In this document: positions 1-8,629 of the stretch, piece by piece
Position numbering within the stretch: position 1 is the first letter of the stretch
Layout: each line of letters begins with the position of its first letter
Source: CBDDFN01 sp965227065
GTDB taxonomy: Bacteria > Pseudomonadota > Alphaproteobacteria > SPJN01
Assembly (NCBI GenBank): GCA_965227065.1
Contig: CBDDFN010000002.1
Location: 1 to 64,000 of the forward strand
Length of the DNA stretch: 64,000 nucleotides
Reading direction: 5' to 3'
The notes under the pieces: generated by a model
What the model was told of the DNA's origin: nothing
What the model saw: the letters and a program-made list of their open reading frames with translations, nothing else
Databases searched by the model: none
Position numbers and translations under genes: made by a program

Positions 1-571
1 ACGGCTTGGTCAACACCGGTACACGAAGGGTCGCTGAGACCCTGACACCAGGCGTCAGGTTGGAGTTATTCATGACCTGGAAGGTCAAAACTTCGATCAA
101 TCTTTCATTGGGCGGCAACCCACTTTGCATGAATTGCCGGACAATTTCATTGTAAACCCCTATCAGTTCGAACGCATATGTGTCGATCGAGTACTTATCT
201 GATATGTCTGAAATTTGAGTTCGGCTACCAACAATTGCGGAAAACCCCTCACTCTCCTCGCTCCGCTTCCGAATAGAACCCAGTGCATTTTCAACGCTCA
301 AAATACCCGCCTCATCCTTGATTTCGGGATAAGCTGTCAGGAGGTTTGCAACTTCAGGAGCTTGCTCCCCTCTCAAGCGGATCAGTTCATTTCGTACGGT
401 TTCGTAACGTTCTTGATGCCACCGTCGTTCAGTCATCGCATTAGAAGCAATAGTGATGACGCTCCAGGAAAAAGCAGCAATAGCCGCGACGATCAACAGC
501 GCAATAGCCACCGCAATGCCACCATGGATAATTCGCCAAACGGACTGATCAGTAATCTTCTGAACGCTCAT
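1..571 (-). CDS. GspM/PilO-like type II secretion protein (3' end outside window)
   Basis: I translated this frame by hand from the ATG at 571 down to base 1; it stays open, giving at least 190 residues. The start MSVQKITDQS is followed by one hydrophobic segment (about residues 14-38), then a charged, probably helical stretch and a mixed periplasmic part. That topology, a short cytoplasmic tail with a single membrane helix and a periplasmic ferredoxin-like domain, is that of GspM/PilO. Its start lies 23 bases inside the end of the gspL-like gene, so the two are translationally coupled. In this family GspM binds GspL in the inner-membrane platform. Sequence identity is too weak to name it firmly; the call rests on topology and operon position. 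Confidence 0.6.
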   Translation of the reverse strand, partial: MSVQKITDQSVWRIIHGGIAVAIALLIVAAIAAFSWSVITIASNAMTERRWHQERYETVRNELIRLRGEQAPEVANLLTAYPEIKDEAGILSVENALGSIRKRSEESEGFSAIVGSRTQISDISDKYSIDTYAFELIGVYNEIVRQFMQSGLPPNERLIEVLTFQVMNNSNLTPGVRVSATLRVPVLTKP

Positions 572-1580
572 CGGGCCTCAGTTTCATCTGAATTGTTGCG
601 CGCCTAAATTGTCTCCCTGGCGCAACAGGCGACAACCGAACACGGACGCTATCACTGCTGTCAAATGTCTCCAGTCGCTCAGAATCCGCGAGCATTACCA
701 TTCCGTTCACGCGGACACCGTCAGCCGAAACATTTACCGATTCCGCACGAAAGCCAAGTTCAGCAAACTCATCCAAAGCCTGCAGCACGACAATGATCTC
801 ATCGATTGAGACATTCTGGTCGACTGTTCGGGCCGCTTGAGCCAAAGTCACTGCGGAGTTCTGGCGTAACGTTTCAGCTCGGATCTGAGCAACCATCTCA
901 TTTCGCGCTTCTTCATATTCGGATGCCAGACGGTTTTGGCTGAAACCAAAAGCAGCAATCAAAGCTACAAGGCTAACAGCTGCGGCCAATACCCCTGTGC
1001 GACGCAAAACCTGTTTCGCACGAAGCGGATCAAAATGCTTTGCAAAGATGAAATCAAGCCGAGGCTCGTCCAACCTTCCCCAACCAATGTGCACCCGTGC
1101 AAACTCAGGTTCAAACCGGGAGACAAGTGAAGCAATCACATGCCGACGACACATCGCGACCTCTACCATGCGACGTCCATCTGAAGCGCGTCCGGCCTCG
1201 CGTATATCGAAAACGACCTCGTCAGAAGGAAACGGAGAAAGTTCGTTCAGCCTCAATCGAACCATGCGCCGCATATTCTCGGGTGAAGTGTTCGGCAGGG
1301 TCAACGTCGTCACATAGACATCATTGTCGGCCAATTGCACCAGGCATTCGTCAATTTGCGTTTTTTCTCCATCTGACTGAGCGGATGCCCAATGGCACGT
1401 CCCGAACCAGTTCCGTGTTGCGTACCGCGCACCTGAAGCCTCATCGTTGCTGTAACTGATAAACAGCAACGCAGGTCGCCCAGGCCTGTTTACCAAACCA
1501 TCGGGCAACGCAATGACCAGACCGTCTCGCCACCACCCCACGGCGTTGCGGAACCAACGCCCCACCCGTGACAGGCTCAT
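549..1580 (-). CDS. GspL/PilN-like type II secretion platform protein
   Basis: About 343 residues from ATG 1580; an upstream in-frame TTG at 1622 would add 14 residues but has no better ribosome site. The N-terminal ~190 residues look like the cytoplasmic actin-like fold of GspL (the stretch VYVTTLTLPNTSPENMRRMV resembles the GspL/PilM region). A membrane helix follows near residues 195-215 (GVLAAAVSLVALIAAFGF), then a coiled coil and a C-terminal ferredoxin-like PilN domain. GspL tethers the GspE ATPase to the inner-membrane platform. It sits after gspG with a 133-base gap and overlaps the gspM-like gene. No gspH-K lies between gspG and this gene. Confidence 0.65.
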   Translation of the reverse strand: MSLSRVGRWFRNAVGWWRDGLVIALPDGLVNRPGRPALLFISYSNDEASGARYATRNWFGTCHWASAQSDGEKTQIDECLVQLADNDVYVTTLTLPNTSPENMRRMVRLRLNELSPFPSDEVVFDIREAGRASDGRRMVEVAMCRRHVIASLVSRFEPEFARVHIGWGRLDEPRLDFIFAKHFDPLRAKQVLRRTGVLAAAVSLVALIAAFGFSQNRLASEYEEARNEMVAQIRAETLRQNSAVTLAQAARTVDQNVSIDEIIVVLQALDEFAELGFRAESVNVSADGVRVNGMVMLADSERLETFDSSDSVRVRLSPVAPGRQFRRATIQMKLRPDERSEDY

Positions 1581-1713
1581 ATCCTGGGACCCCAAATTTG
1601 TCAGTATACCCAAACCGCTCAATTACGACCGTTTATGGCCGACCTCCAAATTCCGTTTTTCTGTTCCGCCTACCACGCAAGAGTTGAGCAGACTACATCC
1701 ATGCGGGAAGGCC

Positions 1714-2169
1714 TCACCTTTTGCGAATATCCGCATCCTCGCCCTCGCCCCCTGCTTCTCCATCGCGTCCCAAAGAGTAAACCTCGAACATCTTCGGCGC
1801 TTCGGACAATGTGTATCCGTACCGGCGCCCCCAAGGATCAGTAAGCCCGGATTCATCTTTAAGATAAGGGCCGTACCAACTGGGCAGATCATCAGGTTTC
1901 ACAACCAATGCATCCAGCCCTTCTGTTTCCGTCGGATAGCGCCCGACATCAAGTTTGAAAAGTTCAAGTGAAGAGGCAACACTCGCCAATTGCGCGCGTG
2001 CAATATCCGACTTTGCGCGCCCCAGATAACCGATCACGCGCGGCGCGACCAATGTCGTCAAAAGCGCAATAATCGCGAGAACGATCAGCAACTCAAACAA
2101 TGTCAGCCCCGCCTCATCGCGCTGACGATGCCTTACAGTCCTCGGAGCAAAAAATCTTCTCTTTCTCAT
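1714..2169 (-). CDS. gspG: Type II secretion major pseudopilin GspG
   Basis: A 151-residue type IV pilin-like protein. The prepilin leader is long and basic (21 residues), ending in Gly21; cleavage before Leu22 would expose LTLFELLIVLAIIALL, with Glu at mature position 5 as required for assembly. The C-terminal part has the GspG pattern: YPTETEGLDALV, a conserved WGPY-like loop (SWYGPYLKD), DPWGRRYGY and an acidic calcium-binding loop (YSLGRDGEAGGEGEDADI). It is the main subunit of the periplasmic pseudopilus that pushes substrates through the outer-membrane secretin. Its start overlaps the gspF stop as ATGA, so expression is coupled. Confidence 0.93.
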   Translation of the reverse strand: MRKRRFFAPRTVRHRQRDEAGLTLFELLIVLAIIALLTTLVAPRVIGYLGRAKSDIARAQLASVASSLELFKLDVGRYPTETEGLDALVVKPDDLPSWYGPYLKDESGLTDPWGRRYGYTLSEAPKMFEVYSLGRDGEAGGEGEDADIRKR

Positions 2170-3383
2170 GGCACAATCACTGCTTCATTCAGACTGAGCA
2201 CGCCGATCATCACTGACCCCACAACGGCAGCAACAACAGCCCCCATCACCAAGATCATTGCCGGACCGGCGATTTCCAAAACGACTTTCTGTACCTTTTG
2301 GGTTTCCTGTTCACACAAGTCCGCAGCCTTTGTGAGTAAAGGCCCCAATTGTCCCGAACGCTCTCCCATACGGATCATAGTGACGACAATGTCCGGAACA
2401 GACGACACATTCATGAAGGCAGCTGTTAGGCTTGAACCGGTTCTGACCTTTTGTTCGACAGATTTTAGTTCATCCTGTACGGCAAAATTGTTCACCGCAT
2501 CAAGCGCGATCGGGAAAGAGTTGGACATAGAAACCCCGTTGGACAGAAGCGCGCCCAGACTTCTACAAAAATGACTGTATGCCGTCCGCGACACAAATTT
2601 CCCAATCACGGGCATCCCAACGAGCAGACGGTCGACATCCTTCGGGCGTGCAGCGATCACTGAAGACAAAGTGACCGCAAGCAGCCCTCCCCCCATAACA
2701 CCTGCCCACCAATAGTCCCGCACAGTTGCGCCAATCGCCAAAACGATTTGCGTGAACCCCGGCGGGTCTGCTGCTCCGGTCGCAAACATCGTTTCAAATT
2801 TTGGAAGAATGACAAAACTCACGAAAACAATTGTCAGCAAAACCAAAACCGCCAAGAACGCCGGATATGCGAGTTGCGCGAAGCTTGCACGCCGGAACTC
2901 AACCGTCCGTTCGGCGCAACGGGCGAACTCGTCAAACGCCTCACCCAAGTTACCCGTGCGCTCTCCCGCGGCAACCATAGCAATAAGAAGTGCAGGAACA
3001 TTTGACGGGTCTTCCCGGAGCGCACGCGACAATGACCCACCGTGTCGAACCGCATCATTGATGCGATCAACAAAAGCCGAGGCTGACGTCTGGTTTTCAC
3101 GATAACGACAGAGTTCCAATGCCTGCGGGACACGCAACCCCGCCAAAAGCAGATCAGCCATTGATCGGGCGAAACCGCTGAAGTATGACAGCGAAAGCCG
3201 CGCTGCCCCAAGTCCTGATATCGAGATCTGGTAACGGCCCGATATCGCCTCATCAAGATCAATCAACTCCAATCCTTGGCGCCGCAGCCGCTCAGCGGCA
3301 TCCGTCGGGGAATTCGCGTCAAGGCGCCCGCGCTTCATCGATCCGCCTTTATCGACCGCACTGTATCGAAACTCTCTAGCCAT
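2166..3383 (-). CDS. gspF: Type II secretion inner-membrane protein GspF
   Basis: 405 residues from the ATG at 3383, which overlaps the gspE stop in the sequence ATGGCTAG; a longer in-frame start at 3455 would lie deep inside gspE. The protein begins MAREFRYSAVDKGG, the usual GspF opening, and holds two copies of the T2SF domain, each with a helical cytoplasmic part and hydrophobic segments (LAYPAFLAVLVLLTIVFVSF, WWAGVMGGGLLAVTLSSVI, and the C-terminal AGPAMILVMGAVVAAVVGSV). The motifs SALLSNGVSMSNSFPIA and MIRMGERSGQLGPLL are diagnostic. GspF is the polytopic platform protein that couples GspE hydrolysis to pseudopilus growth. Length matches the family (about 400). Confidence 0.95.
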   Translation of the reverse strand: MAREFRYSAVDKGGSMKRGRLDANSPTDAAERLRRQGLELIDLDEAISGRYQISISGLGAARLSLSYFSGFARSMADLLLAGLRVPQALELCRYRENQTSASAFVDRINDAVRHGGSLSRALREDPSNVPALLIAMVAAGERTGNLGEAFDEFARCAERTVEFRRASFAQLAYPAFLAVLVLLTIVFVSFVILPKFETMFATGAADPPGFTQIVLAIGATVRDYWWAGVMGGGLLAVTLSSVIAARPKDVDRLLVGMPVIGKFVSRTAYSHFCRSLGALLSNGVSMSNSFPIALDAVNNFAVQDELKSVEQKVRTGSSLTAAFMNVSSVPDIVVTMIRMGERSGQLGPLLTKAADLCEQETQKVQKVVLEIAGPAMILVMGAVVAAVVGSVMIGVLSLNEAVIVP

Positions 3384-5091
3384 CGGACAATGGCACCGCA
3401 AAACGCTGAATTTCCTGAACGGTTGTGAGCCCTTGGCTAACCTTTCGCAAACCATCGTCGAACTTTGACGTCAAACCCAGCGCCGAATAAAGCGATCTCA
3501 TGCCGGCGCCTGAGCGCCAGTTCAAAATCATCTCAACGCGAGAGGGCGTGAGAGCAAGACACTCTGCAATCACCGTACGCCCAACATATCCGGTATGATC
3601 GCATTTTGAGCAACCGCCGGGACGCACATCCGCAAATGTAGCGCTTAAATCTCCCGCAGGGTCCACGCCATCTGCCTTTTGCACTTTACAGTCCGGACAC
3701 AAAACACGAACCAGACTTTGCGCAACCACACCGACCAAACTCGACGACAAGAGATGCGGATCAACCCCCATTTGCCGAAGGCGCATAATGGTCGCCGGCG
3801 CGTCATTTGTGTGAAGCGTGGACAAAACAAGATGGCCGGTCATTGCCGCTTGAAGCGCAATTTGCGCTGTTTCCAGATCGCGAATTTCTCCAACCATTAT
3901 GACATCCGGATCATGCCGGAGGAACGATCGCAGTGCGCTGGCGAAGGTCAAGCCGATCGAGGGATGAATTTGAGATTGCGAAACGCCTTCGATCTCATAT
4001 TCGACAGGGTCTTCAACAGTCAGTATCTTGCGTTCGACCGATGTCAAATATTGCAGCCAGGAATAGAGCGTGGTCGTTTTGCCACTTCCTGTTGGACCAG
4101 TCACAAGTACGATTCCATTGGGTCGCGCGAGAAACTGCTCAAACTGTTGGATCATAGCGGCGTCAAATCCCAACTTATCCATACTCAACACAAGAGCATT
4201 TGTATCCAGTATCCGGAGAACCAACGCTTCGCCGCGCTGCGTTGGAATGCTCGAAACGCGAATGTCTATGCTGCGCCCGCGGAGGGGATAGCTAAATCGT
4301 CCATCCTGCGGCCTCCTATGCTCAGAAATATCCAAGGAAGCTAAAATTTTGACGCGCGAAACAGCCGCCCGGGCGGTTCCGTTTGGCAGGATGCGTTGGG
4401 ATCGCAGCATGCCATCGACACGGACACGGACAGCGTAGTCACGCAAGCCTGGCTCGATATGAATATCCGATGCCCGCGCACTTATCGCAGAGGCCACAAT
4501 ATCATTGACCAGACGAACCACAGGCTCTTCGCTCGCCAGATCGCGCAGCCGCGCGGCATCATCGGAGACATCATACAGATCAGCTTGGTTATTGGCGTCC
4601 TCGTCCAATGACTCTGAATAGAGTGTGTAAAATGCGTCGTCGAATGCAGAATCAGTGATGAGATGAACCTCGACCGCTTTTTCAACCGCGACAGCCACAC
4701 CATTGATGGCATCTTGGTTTGCTGGATCGACCACAAACAAGATGACACGCTCGCCTTCATCAGCAACCGGAAGGATCCGATTGTGTTCTAAGAAGCGGTT
4801 GTTGAGCCGACCACCGCAGATCCGCTCCGTTGGAAGCGCGTCAAGACTTGCGATCGGAAGGCCGTAGCGAAGCGACCACAATTCAAGCAGCTTCTCTTCA
4901 GAAATCAGTCCTAACTTTGTGACGACTTTGTCGGTTGGCTCGTTGGTTTGGTCCACCAATTCACGAGCATGGTGCGCTTCACCTCGGGACAAATATCCGT
5001 GAGACTCCAACCAGTCCACATGCTCAATGAACTTACCGTCGCTCTGCGATGGGCGTTCGCCTCGCTCAATTGTAGATCTTGCGGAGAACAT
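3376..5091 (-). CDS. gspE: Type II secretion ATPase GspE
   Basis: A 571-residue hexameric secretion ATPase. It has an N-terminal GspE/MshEN domain (about residues 25-180), then the N2 and C1 ATPase lobes. Walker A GPTGSGKTTT is near residues 332-341, the Asp/Walker B region DVIMVGEIRD near 394-402, and the His box MTGHLVLSTLHTND follows. A tetracysteine zinc site (CPDC ... CSKC) near residue 480-510 marks true GspE/PilB. Located at the cytoplasmic face bound to GspL, it powers pseudopilus extension. It is the first gene of the minus-strand cluster, so the operon promoter should lie in 5092-5459. GC content looks lower than in the core genes further right, as for the rest of this operon. Confidence 0.96.
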   Translation of the reverse strand: MFSARSTIERGERPSQSDGKFIEHVDWLESHGYLSRGEAHHARELVDQTNEPTDKVVTKLGLISEEKLLELWSLRYGLPIASLDALPTERICGGRLNNRFLEHNRILPVADEGERVILFVVDPANQDAINGVAVAVEKAVEVHLITDSAFDDAFYTLYSESLDEDANNQADLYDVSDDAARLRDLASEEPVVRLVNDIVASAISARASDIHIEPGLRDYAVRVRVDGMLRSQRILPNGTARAAVSRVKILASLDISEHRRPQDGRFSYPLRGRSIDIRVSSIPTQRGEALVLRILDTNALVLSMDKLGFDAAMIQQFEQFLARPNGIVLVTGPTGSGKTTTLYSWLQYLTSVERKILTVEDPVEYEIEGVSQSQIHPSIGLTFASALRSFLRHDPDVIMVGEIRDLETAQIALQAAMTGHLVLSTLHTNDAPATIMRLRQMGVDPHLLSSSLVGVVAQSLVRVLCPDCKVQKADGVDPAGDLSATFADVRPGGCSKCDHTGYVGRTVIAECLALTPSRVEMILNWRSGAGMRSLYSALGLTSKFDDGLRKVSQGLTTVQEIQRFAVPLSDG

Positions 5092-5459
5092 TGCTTAACT
5101 ATTCACTCGGCCTCGCCTGAACGGTTCAGATATATCATACGTTCGAAACGAACACAGGAGGTTTTGGTTAAGACTCCCAAATCACTGTACGAATTATTAT
5201 TTGATCGTTTTTTCTATCTTAGCATGCCCACCCGGCTCCCAGTTTCCAACCTCCAATCCAGTTTTAGAAAATCTGACACAGCCCTATCTGATAAGGCCGA
5301 TGGTCTCACAAACCTCTCACCTGCACGAAATGCTATGTCTAAACGAATTATTGGATACAAATTAATCTTAGTTGACATTTGTCTAGATAAATGGTTAATT
5401 TAACATATTCAAGCGGGATAAATTGCAAAAAGGGAACCTGAAATGAGGAATAACCCCCT
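5092..5459. other. Divergent AT-rich intergenic region between gspE and the ParB-methyltransferase
   Basis: 368 bases, notably AT-rich. It must hold the promoter of the leftward gsp operon and a rightward promoter for the methyltransferase gene (listed separately). A plus-strand open stretch (5164-5403, 80 codons from a TTG) follows an AGGAGG at 5156-5161, but the spacing is only 2 bases and the product has no recognisable features. I see no repeat matching the right edge of the accessory region. Confidence 0.6.
5372..5400 (+). promoter_or_regulatory. Probable sigma70 promoter of the ParB-methyltransferase gene
   Basis: A perfect -35 box TTGACA (5372-5377) is followed after 16-17 bases by a weak -10 (GTTAAT/TTAATT, 5394-5400). 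The -10 overlaps the palindrome GTTAA-T-TTAAC (5394-5404), which could be an operator. The coding start at 5460 is about 60 bases on. The -35 match is strong, the -10 weak. Confidence 0.45.
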
Positions 5460-6809
5460 ATGCTATCCATTGAATATCGCGACCTTCTCCAGCTCAAACC
5501 GCGCGACAGAAACCCGCGAACTCACTCCCCCCAACAGATCGACCAGATTGCACACTCGATCGAGCGGTTCGGCTTCACCAACCCGGTACTGATCGATGAT
5601 CTCGACGGTATCATAGCCGGCCACGGCCGGGCCGACGCCGCCCGACAGCTTGGGATGACCGAGGTTCCGACCGTGCGGCTGTCGCATATGTCCGAAGCCG
5701 AAATCCGCGCTTACGTCATTGCCGACAACAGGCTGGCGGAAAATGCCGGCTGGGATCGCGAACTGCTTGGACTGGAACTGGGTGAACTGGCGGACCTCAA
5801 CCTTGATTTCGAGTTGACGATAACCGGGTTCGAGGCTCCCGAAATCGACATTCTGATCCAGGACATTCACCCGGCCGACCCGTCCGGCGATACGCCAGAC
5901 CCGGCCGATATGATGCCTGAGGTGCAAACCGGCCCCGCGGTCACCCGGCCCGGTGATGTCTGGCGGATCGGCCGACACCGTATTGTGTGCGGCAGCGCGC
6001 TCGACGCCGAGCCCTATGCCAAGGTGTTGGACGGTGCGCACGCCCGCATGATCTTCACAGATCCGCCCTATAATGTCCCGATTGCAGGTCATGTCTCCGG
6101 GCTCGGACGGCAACAGCATCGTGAGTTCGCTATGGCGGTCGGGGAAATGACCCCCGACGACTTTACCGCCTTCCTCGGCACCGCGTTCGGACAAATGGCC
6201 CGTCATTCCTGCGCCGGTAGTCTGCATTTCATCTGCATGGACTGGCGGCATATGGGCGAAATCCTCGCCGCAGGTGACGCCACATACGCCGAACTCAAGG
6301 CTCTGTGCGTCTGGGCCAAGACCAATGGCGGCATGGGCTCGCTCTATCGGTCTCAACATGAACTGGTGTTCGTGTTCAAGCATGGCGCCAAACCTCATAT
6401 CAACAATGTCGAGCTTGGCCGGCACGGCCGCAACCGGACCAATGTCTGGACCTATGCCGGCGCAAACAGCTTCGGCGAGGAGCGTGAGGATCTGGCTCTC
6501 CACCCGACCGTCAAACCTGTCGATCTGGTGGCGGACGCCATTCTCGATTGCTCAAACAGGGGTGATCTCATTCTCGATCCATTCGCCGGCTCGGGCTCAA
6601 CCCTGATTGCGGCTGAACGCACGGGCAGGCGCTGTGCGGCCATCGAGCTCGACCCGCTCTATTGCGACACGATCATCCGGCGCGCACGAAAGGTCTGCGG
6701 CCTTCAGGCCGCGCTCGAGGCAACAGGCGCCCAGTTTGAAGAGGTGGCGACAACACGGCTGGCCACGACCGAAACAGAGCCTCAAGACAGTGTTGGAGTA
6801 TCAGCATGA
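5460..6809 (+). CDS. ParB-domain / DNA (N6-adenine or N4-cytosine) methyltransferase fusion
   Basis: 449 residues. An N-terminal ParB/sulfiredoxin-like domain (about 1-105) carries the GHGR motif (IIAGHGRADAARQLG) and the RNPRTHSPQQID opening typical of ParB-like proteins. After a linker, a methyltransferase domain has DPPY at residues 201-204 (catalytic motif IV) and DPFAGSGST at 373-381 (SAM-binding motif I). Motif IV before motif I means the beta class of amino-methyltransferases. Such COG1475-COG0863 fusions are common in alphaproteobacterial prophages and islands. The stop overlaps the DUF5681 start (ATGA), so they form one operon. It may act as phage-type protective methylation or as the methylase of the nuclease encoded nearby. 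The recognition sequence cannot be read from the protein. Confidence 0.9.
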   Translation: MLSIEYRDLLQLKPRDRNPRTHSPQQIDQIAHSIERFGFTNPVLIDDLDGIIAGHGRADAARQLGMTEVPTVRLSHMSEAEIRAYVIADNRLAENAGWDRELLGLELGELADLNLDFELTITGFEAPEIDILIQDIHPADPSGDTPDPADMMPEVQTGPAVTRPGDVWRIGRHRIVCGSALDAEPYAKVLDGAHARMIFTDPPYNVPIAGHVSGLGRQQHREFAMAVGEMTPDDFTAFLGTAFGQMARHSCAGSLHFICMDWRHMGEILAAGDATYAELKALCVWAKTNGGMGSLYRSQHELVFVFKHGAKPHINNVELGRHGRNRTNVWTYAGANSFGEEREDLALHPTVKPVDLVADAILDCSNRGDLILDPFAGSGSTLIAAERTGRRCAAIELDPLYCDTIIRRARKVCGLQAALEATGAQFEEVATTRLATTETEPQDSVGVSA

Positions 6810-7540
6810 GTGACGACAATGACGAGACCAAAGATGGCGCCAAGCCGCCTTACGAGATTGGTTATGGCCGTCCGCCGAAATCAACCCGGTTTACCAAAGG
6901 CAAGTCCGGGAACCCCGACGGCAGACCCAAGGGATCGAAAAACCGTGAACCGGATCAAAAAGCATTGCGAGACATGATCTTGCGCCAGGCCCGCACAAAG
7001 ATCACGGCCAAAGAACAGGGTCAGACGATTTCGATCGGATTCACTGAGGCGGTCCTCAGATCTGTCGCCGCCCGTGCCGCCCAAGGTGATTTCAGGTCCC
7101 AGAAGCTGTTCCTTGAACTGCTCGAGCGTGCCGAGCACGGGGAACAGGAGGAAATTGAACGGCGGGACACTGTTTTATGGGAATATAAGCGACTTGGGGA
7201 GAAGGCAATCGAGCACGCCCGGCGAAACAAAAATGACCCGCCCGACTTTCTCATTCACCCCGAGGACATATTTTTTGACGAACAGACCCAACGGATGTGT
7301 ACCCGCAAATCCCGGCTCGAAGAGCTGTTCAAGCTGCTCGGGACGGTTGACCAATGGCAATATGAAATCGATTCTGCCAACGAATTCATTCGGATGAATG
7401 GACAGACCAAAGATGCTCGTATCCGCGCGCAGGTTTTGGATGAAATTAAGAGGAAAAAGGGTGCCGAAATGCAGATCAAAATTATCAAGGCATTCAATCG
7501 GCGCGATCTCGTCGAGGCCAACAACCTCTTGACCGAATAG
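6806..7540 (+). CDS. DUF5681 domain protein
   Basis: 244 residues, coupled to the upstream methyltransferase by an ATGA overlap. Residues about 15-50 hold the DUF5681 signature: GYGRPPKSTRFTKGKSGNPDGRPKGSKN, a basic glycine/proline-rich strip likely to touch nucleic acid. The rest is charged and helical, with no enzyme motif. DUF5681 proteins are regularly found beside ParB-methyltransferases and phage packaging genes in alphaproteobacteria; their biochemical role is not established. It converges on the nuclease gene, with 19 bases between the two stops. Confidence 0.8.
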   Translation: MSDDNDETKDGAKPPYEIGYGRPPKSTRFTKGKSGNPDGRPKGSKNREPDQKALRDMILRQARTKITAKEQGQTISIGFTEAVLRSVAARAAQGDFRSQKLFLELLERAEHGEQEEIERRDTVLWEYKRLGEKAIEHARRNKNDPPDFLIHPEDIFFDEQTQRMCTRKSRLEELFKLLGTVDQWQYEIDSANEFIRMNGQTKDARIRAQVLDEIKRKKGAEMQIKIIKAFNRRDLVEANNLLTE

Positions 7541-7559
7541 TGCGCCGCGCCTGACAACC

Positions 7560-8507
7560 CTAACGAGACTGATCAATGAGCCATTGAAACAGACCGACTT
7601 CGATCACCAGCCGGGCGAGCGCCTTGCCAGTCAGCACCGTGACCCCCTCTACATCGTCGGGCACCGTGAGCGGCGTGGTGAGCGTGTGGCAGACATAATA
7701 GAGGCGCTGGGCGGTCCCGGCCTCGACAAAGCGCCGGACATATGTGTCGAACTCGGCCTGCCGGCTCTTTGATTTTACTTGCACCCAGGCGGTTTCGCCG
7801 GTGATGGGCTGGTCGATCAACAGATCGATCACCGGCATATCCTTGCCGAGCAGGCTCACCCGGCGCCAGCCGCCGCGGGCGAAGACAAGATCGGCCAGGG
7901 TTTCGAATTCCTTCCAGTGAAGGGCAGCAATCAGGGTTTGGGCCATATCGACCATCAGGGCCTGAAGCGCCTGGGCCTCATCATGAAGCGGGTCGGTCAC
8001 CCCCCTGATCTTGCGCAAGGCATAATCGGCTTTGCCGAGTTGGCAGATGGTTCGTTGATAGCTTGCGGTCTGGGTGAGAAGCGAACTCAGATCCCGGAGC
8101 CGGAGCGGTCTGCCGTTCAGATCGGTGTGCCGCCAGCCCTCTCCCCGGGTCTTGCGATAGCGCGAATAACCGTCCGGTCCGCGTTCGGTGACCGGGATGA
8201 CAGGGCCTTCGGCAAAGGTCCACCACATGTGATCCTGAGCAAAGGTGATCCACAGCGTGTCCGGATCGGCATTGTAGAAGTCCATAAGTTCGCGGGCATC
8301 CTGGGCAGCGCCCATTGCGGTCCGGCGGATACGCCGCTGCATCTGCGCCTTGATGGTCTCGATATCGCCATTGAGGCAGGCCTCGTGATCAGCTTCGGCG
8401 AAGCCGAGCGGGATGATCCGGTCGGACCGGGCCTCAGCCGCCCATTTATTCTTGCGGCCAAGCTTGATGTAGCGGATTGCGGTCGGATTAAGCTCTTCCG
8501 GGGTCAT
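7560..8507 (-). CDS. Mrr-like PD-(D/E)XK restriction endonuclease
   Basis: 315 residues. The N-terminal ~170 residues are unfamiliar (Trp-rich, TLWITFAQDHMWWTFAEG) and could be the DNA-recognition part. The C-terminal part resembles an Mrr-type nuclease: Glu202 in EFETLADLVFARGGW, Asp228 in the strand PVIDLLI, and the QVK at 243-245 in AWVQVKSKS. This is the E...D...(E/Q)xK arrangement, with Q in place of E as in many Mrr enzymes. It is transcribed towards the DUF5681 gene and away from the XRE regulator at 8630. Nuclease, divergent controller-like regulator and adjacent methyltransferase together resemble a type II restriction-modification locus. The function is inferred from motif and context. 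Confidence 0.7.
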   Translation of the reverse strand: MTPEELNPTAIRYIKLGRKNKWAAEARSDRIIPLGFAEADHEACLNGDIETIKAQMQRRIRRTAMGAAQDARELMDFYNADPDTLWITFAQDHMWWTFAEGPVIPVTERGPDGYSRYRKTRGEGWRHTDLNGRPLRLRDLSSLLTQTASYQRTICQLGKADYALRKIRGVTDPLHDEAQALQALMVDMAQTLIAALHWKEFETLADLVFARGGWRRVSLLGKDMPVIDLLIDQPITGETAWVQVKSKSRQAEFDTYVRRFVEAGTAQRLYYVCHTLTTPLTVPDDVEGVTVLTGKALARLVIEVGLFQWLIDQSR

Positions 8508-8629
8508 GGCGGGCCTCGAATTTCAGAAAAAAGGGTGGCCCAGTCCCGCTCAATTGGAGGTGAGAAGTCAAGAAGAATGTCACTGATCGTCTGTAGACCA
8601 AAAAGTCACACAAAGCGTCTGCTCTGCCT

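Noticed and set aside
1623..1892. 89-codon minus-strand frame between gspG and the gspL-like gene, considered as gspH
   Set aside because: It overlaps gspG in another frame and lacks a prepilin leader and hydrophobic helix.
5164..5403. 80-codon plus-strand frame after an AGGAGG
   Set aside because: The spacing to the TTG is only two bases, there is no ATG near, and the product has no recognisable feature; possible remnant, not supported as a gene.
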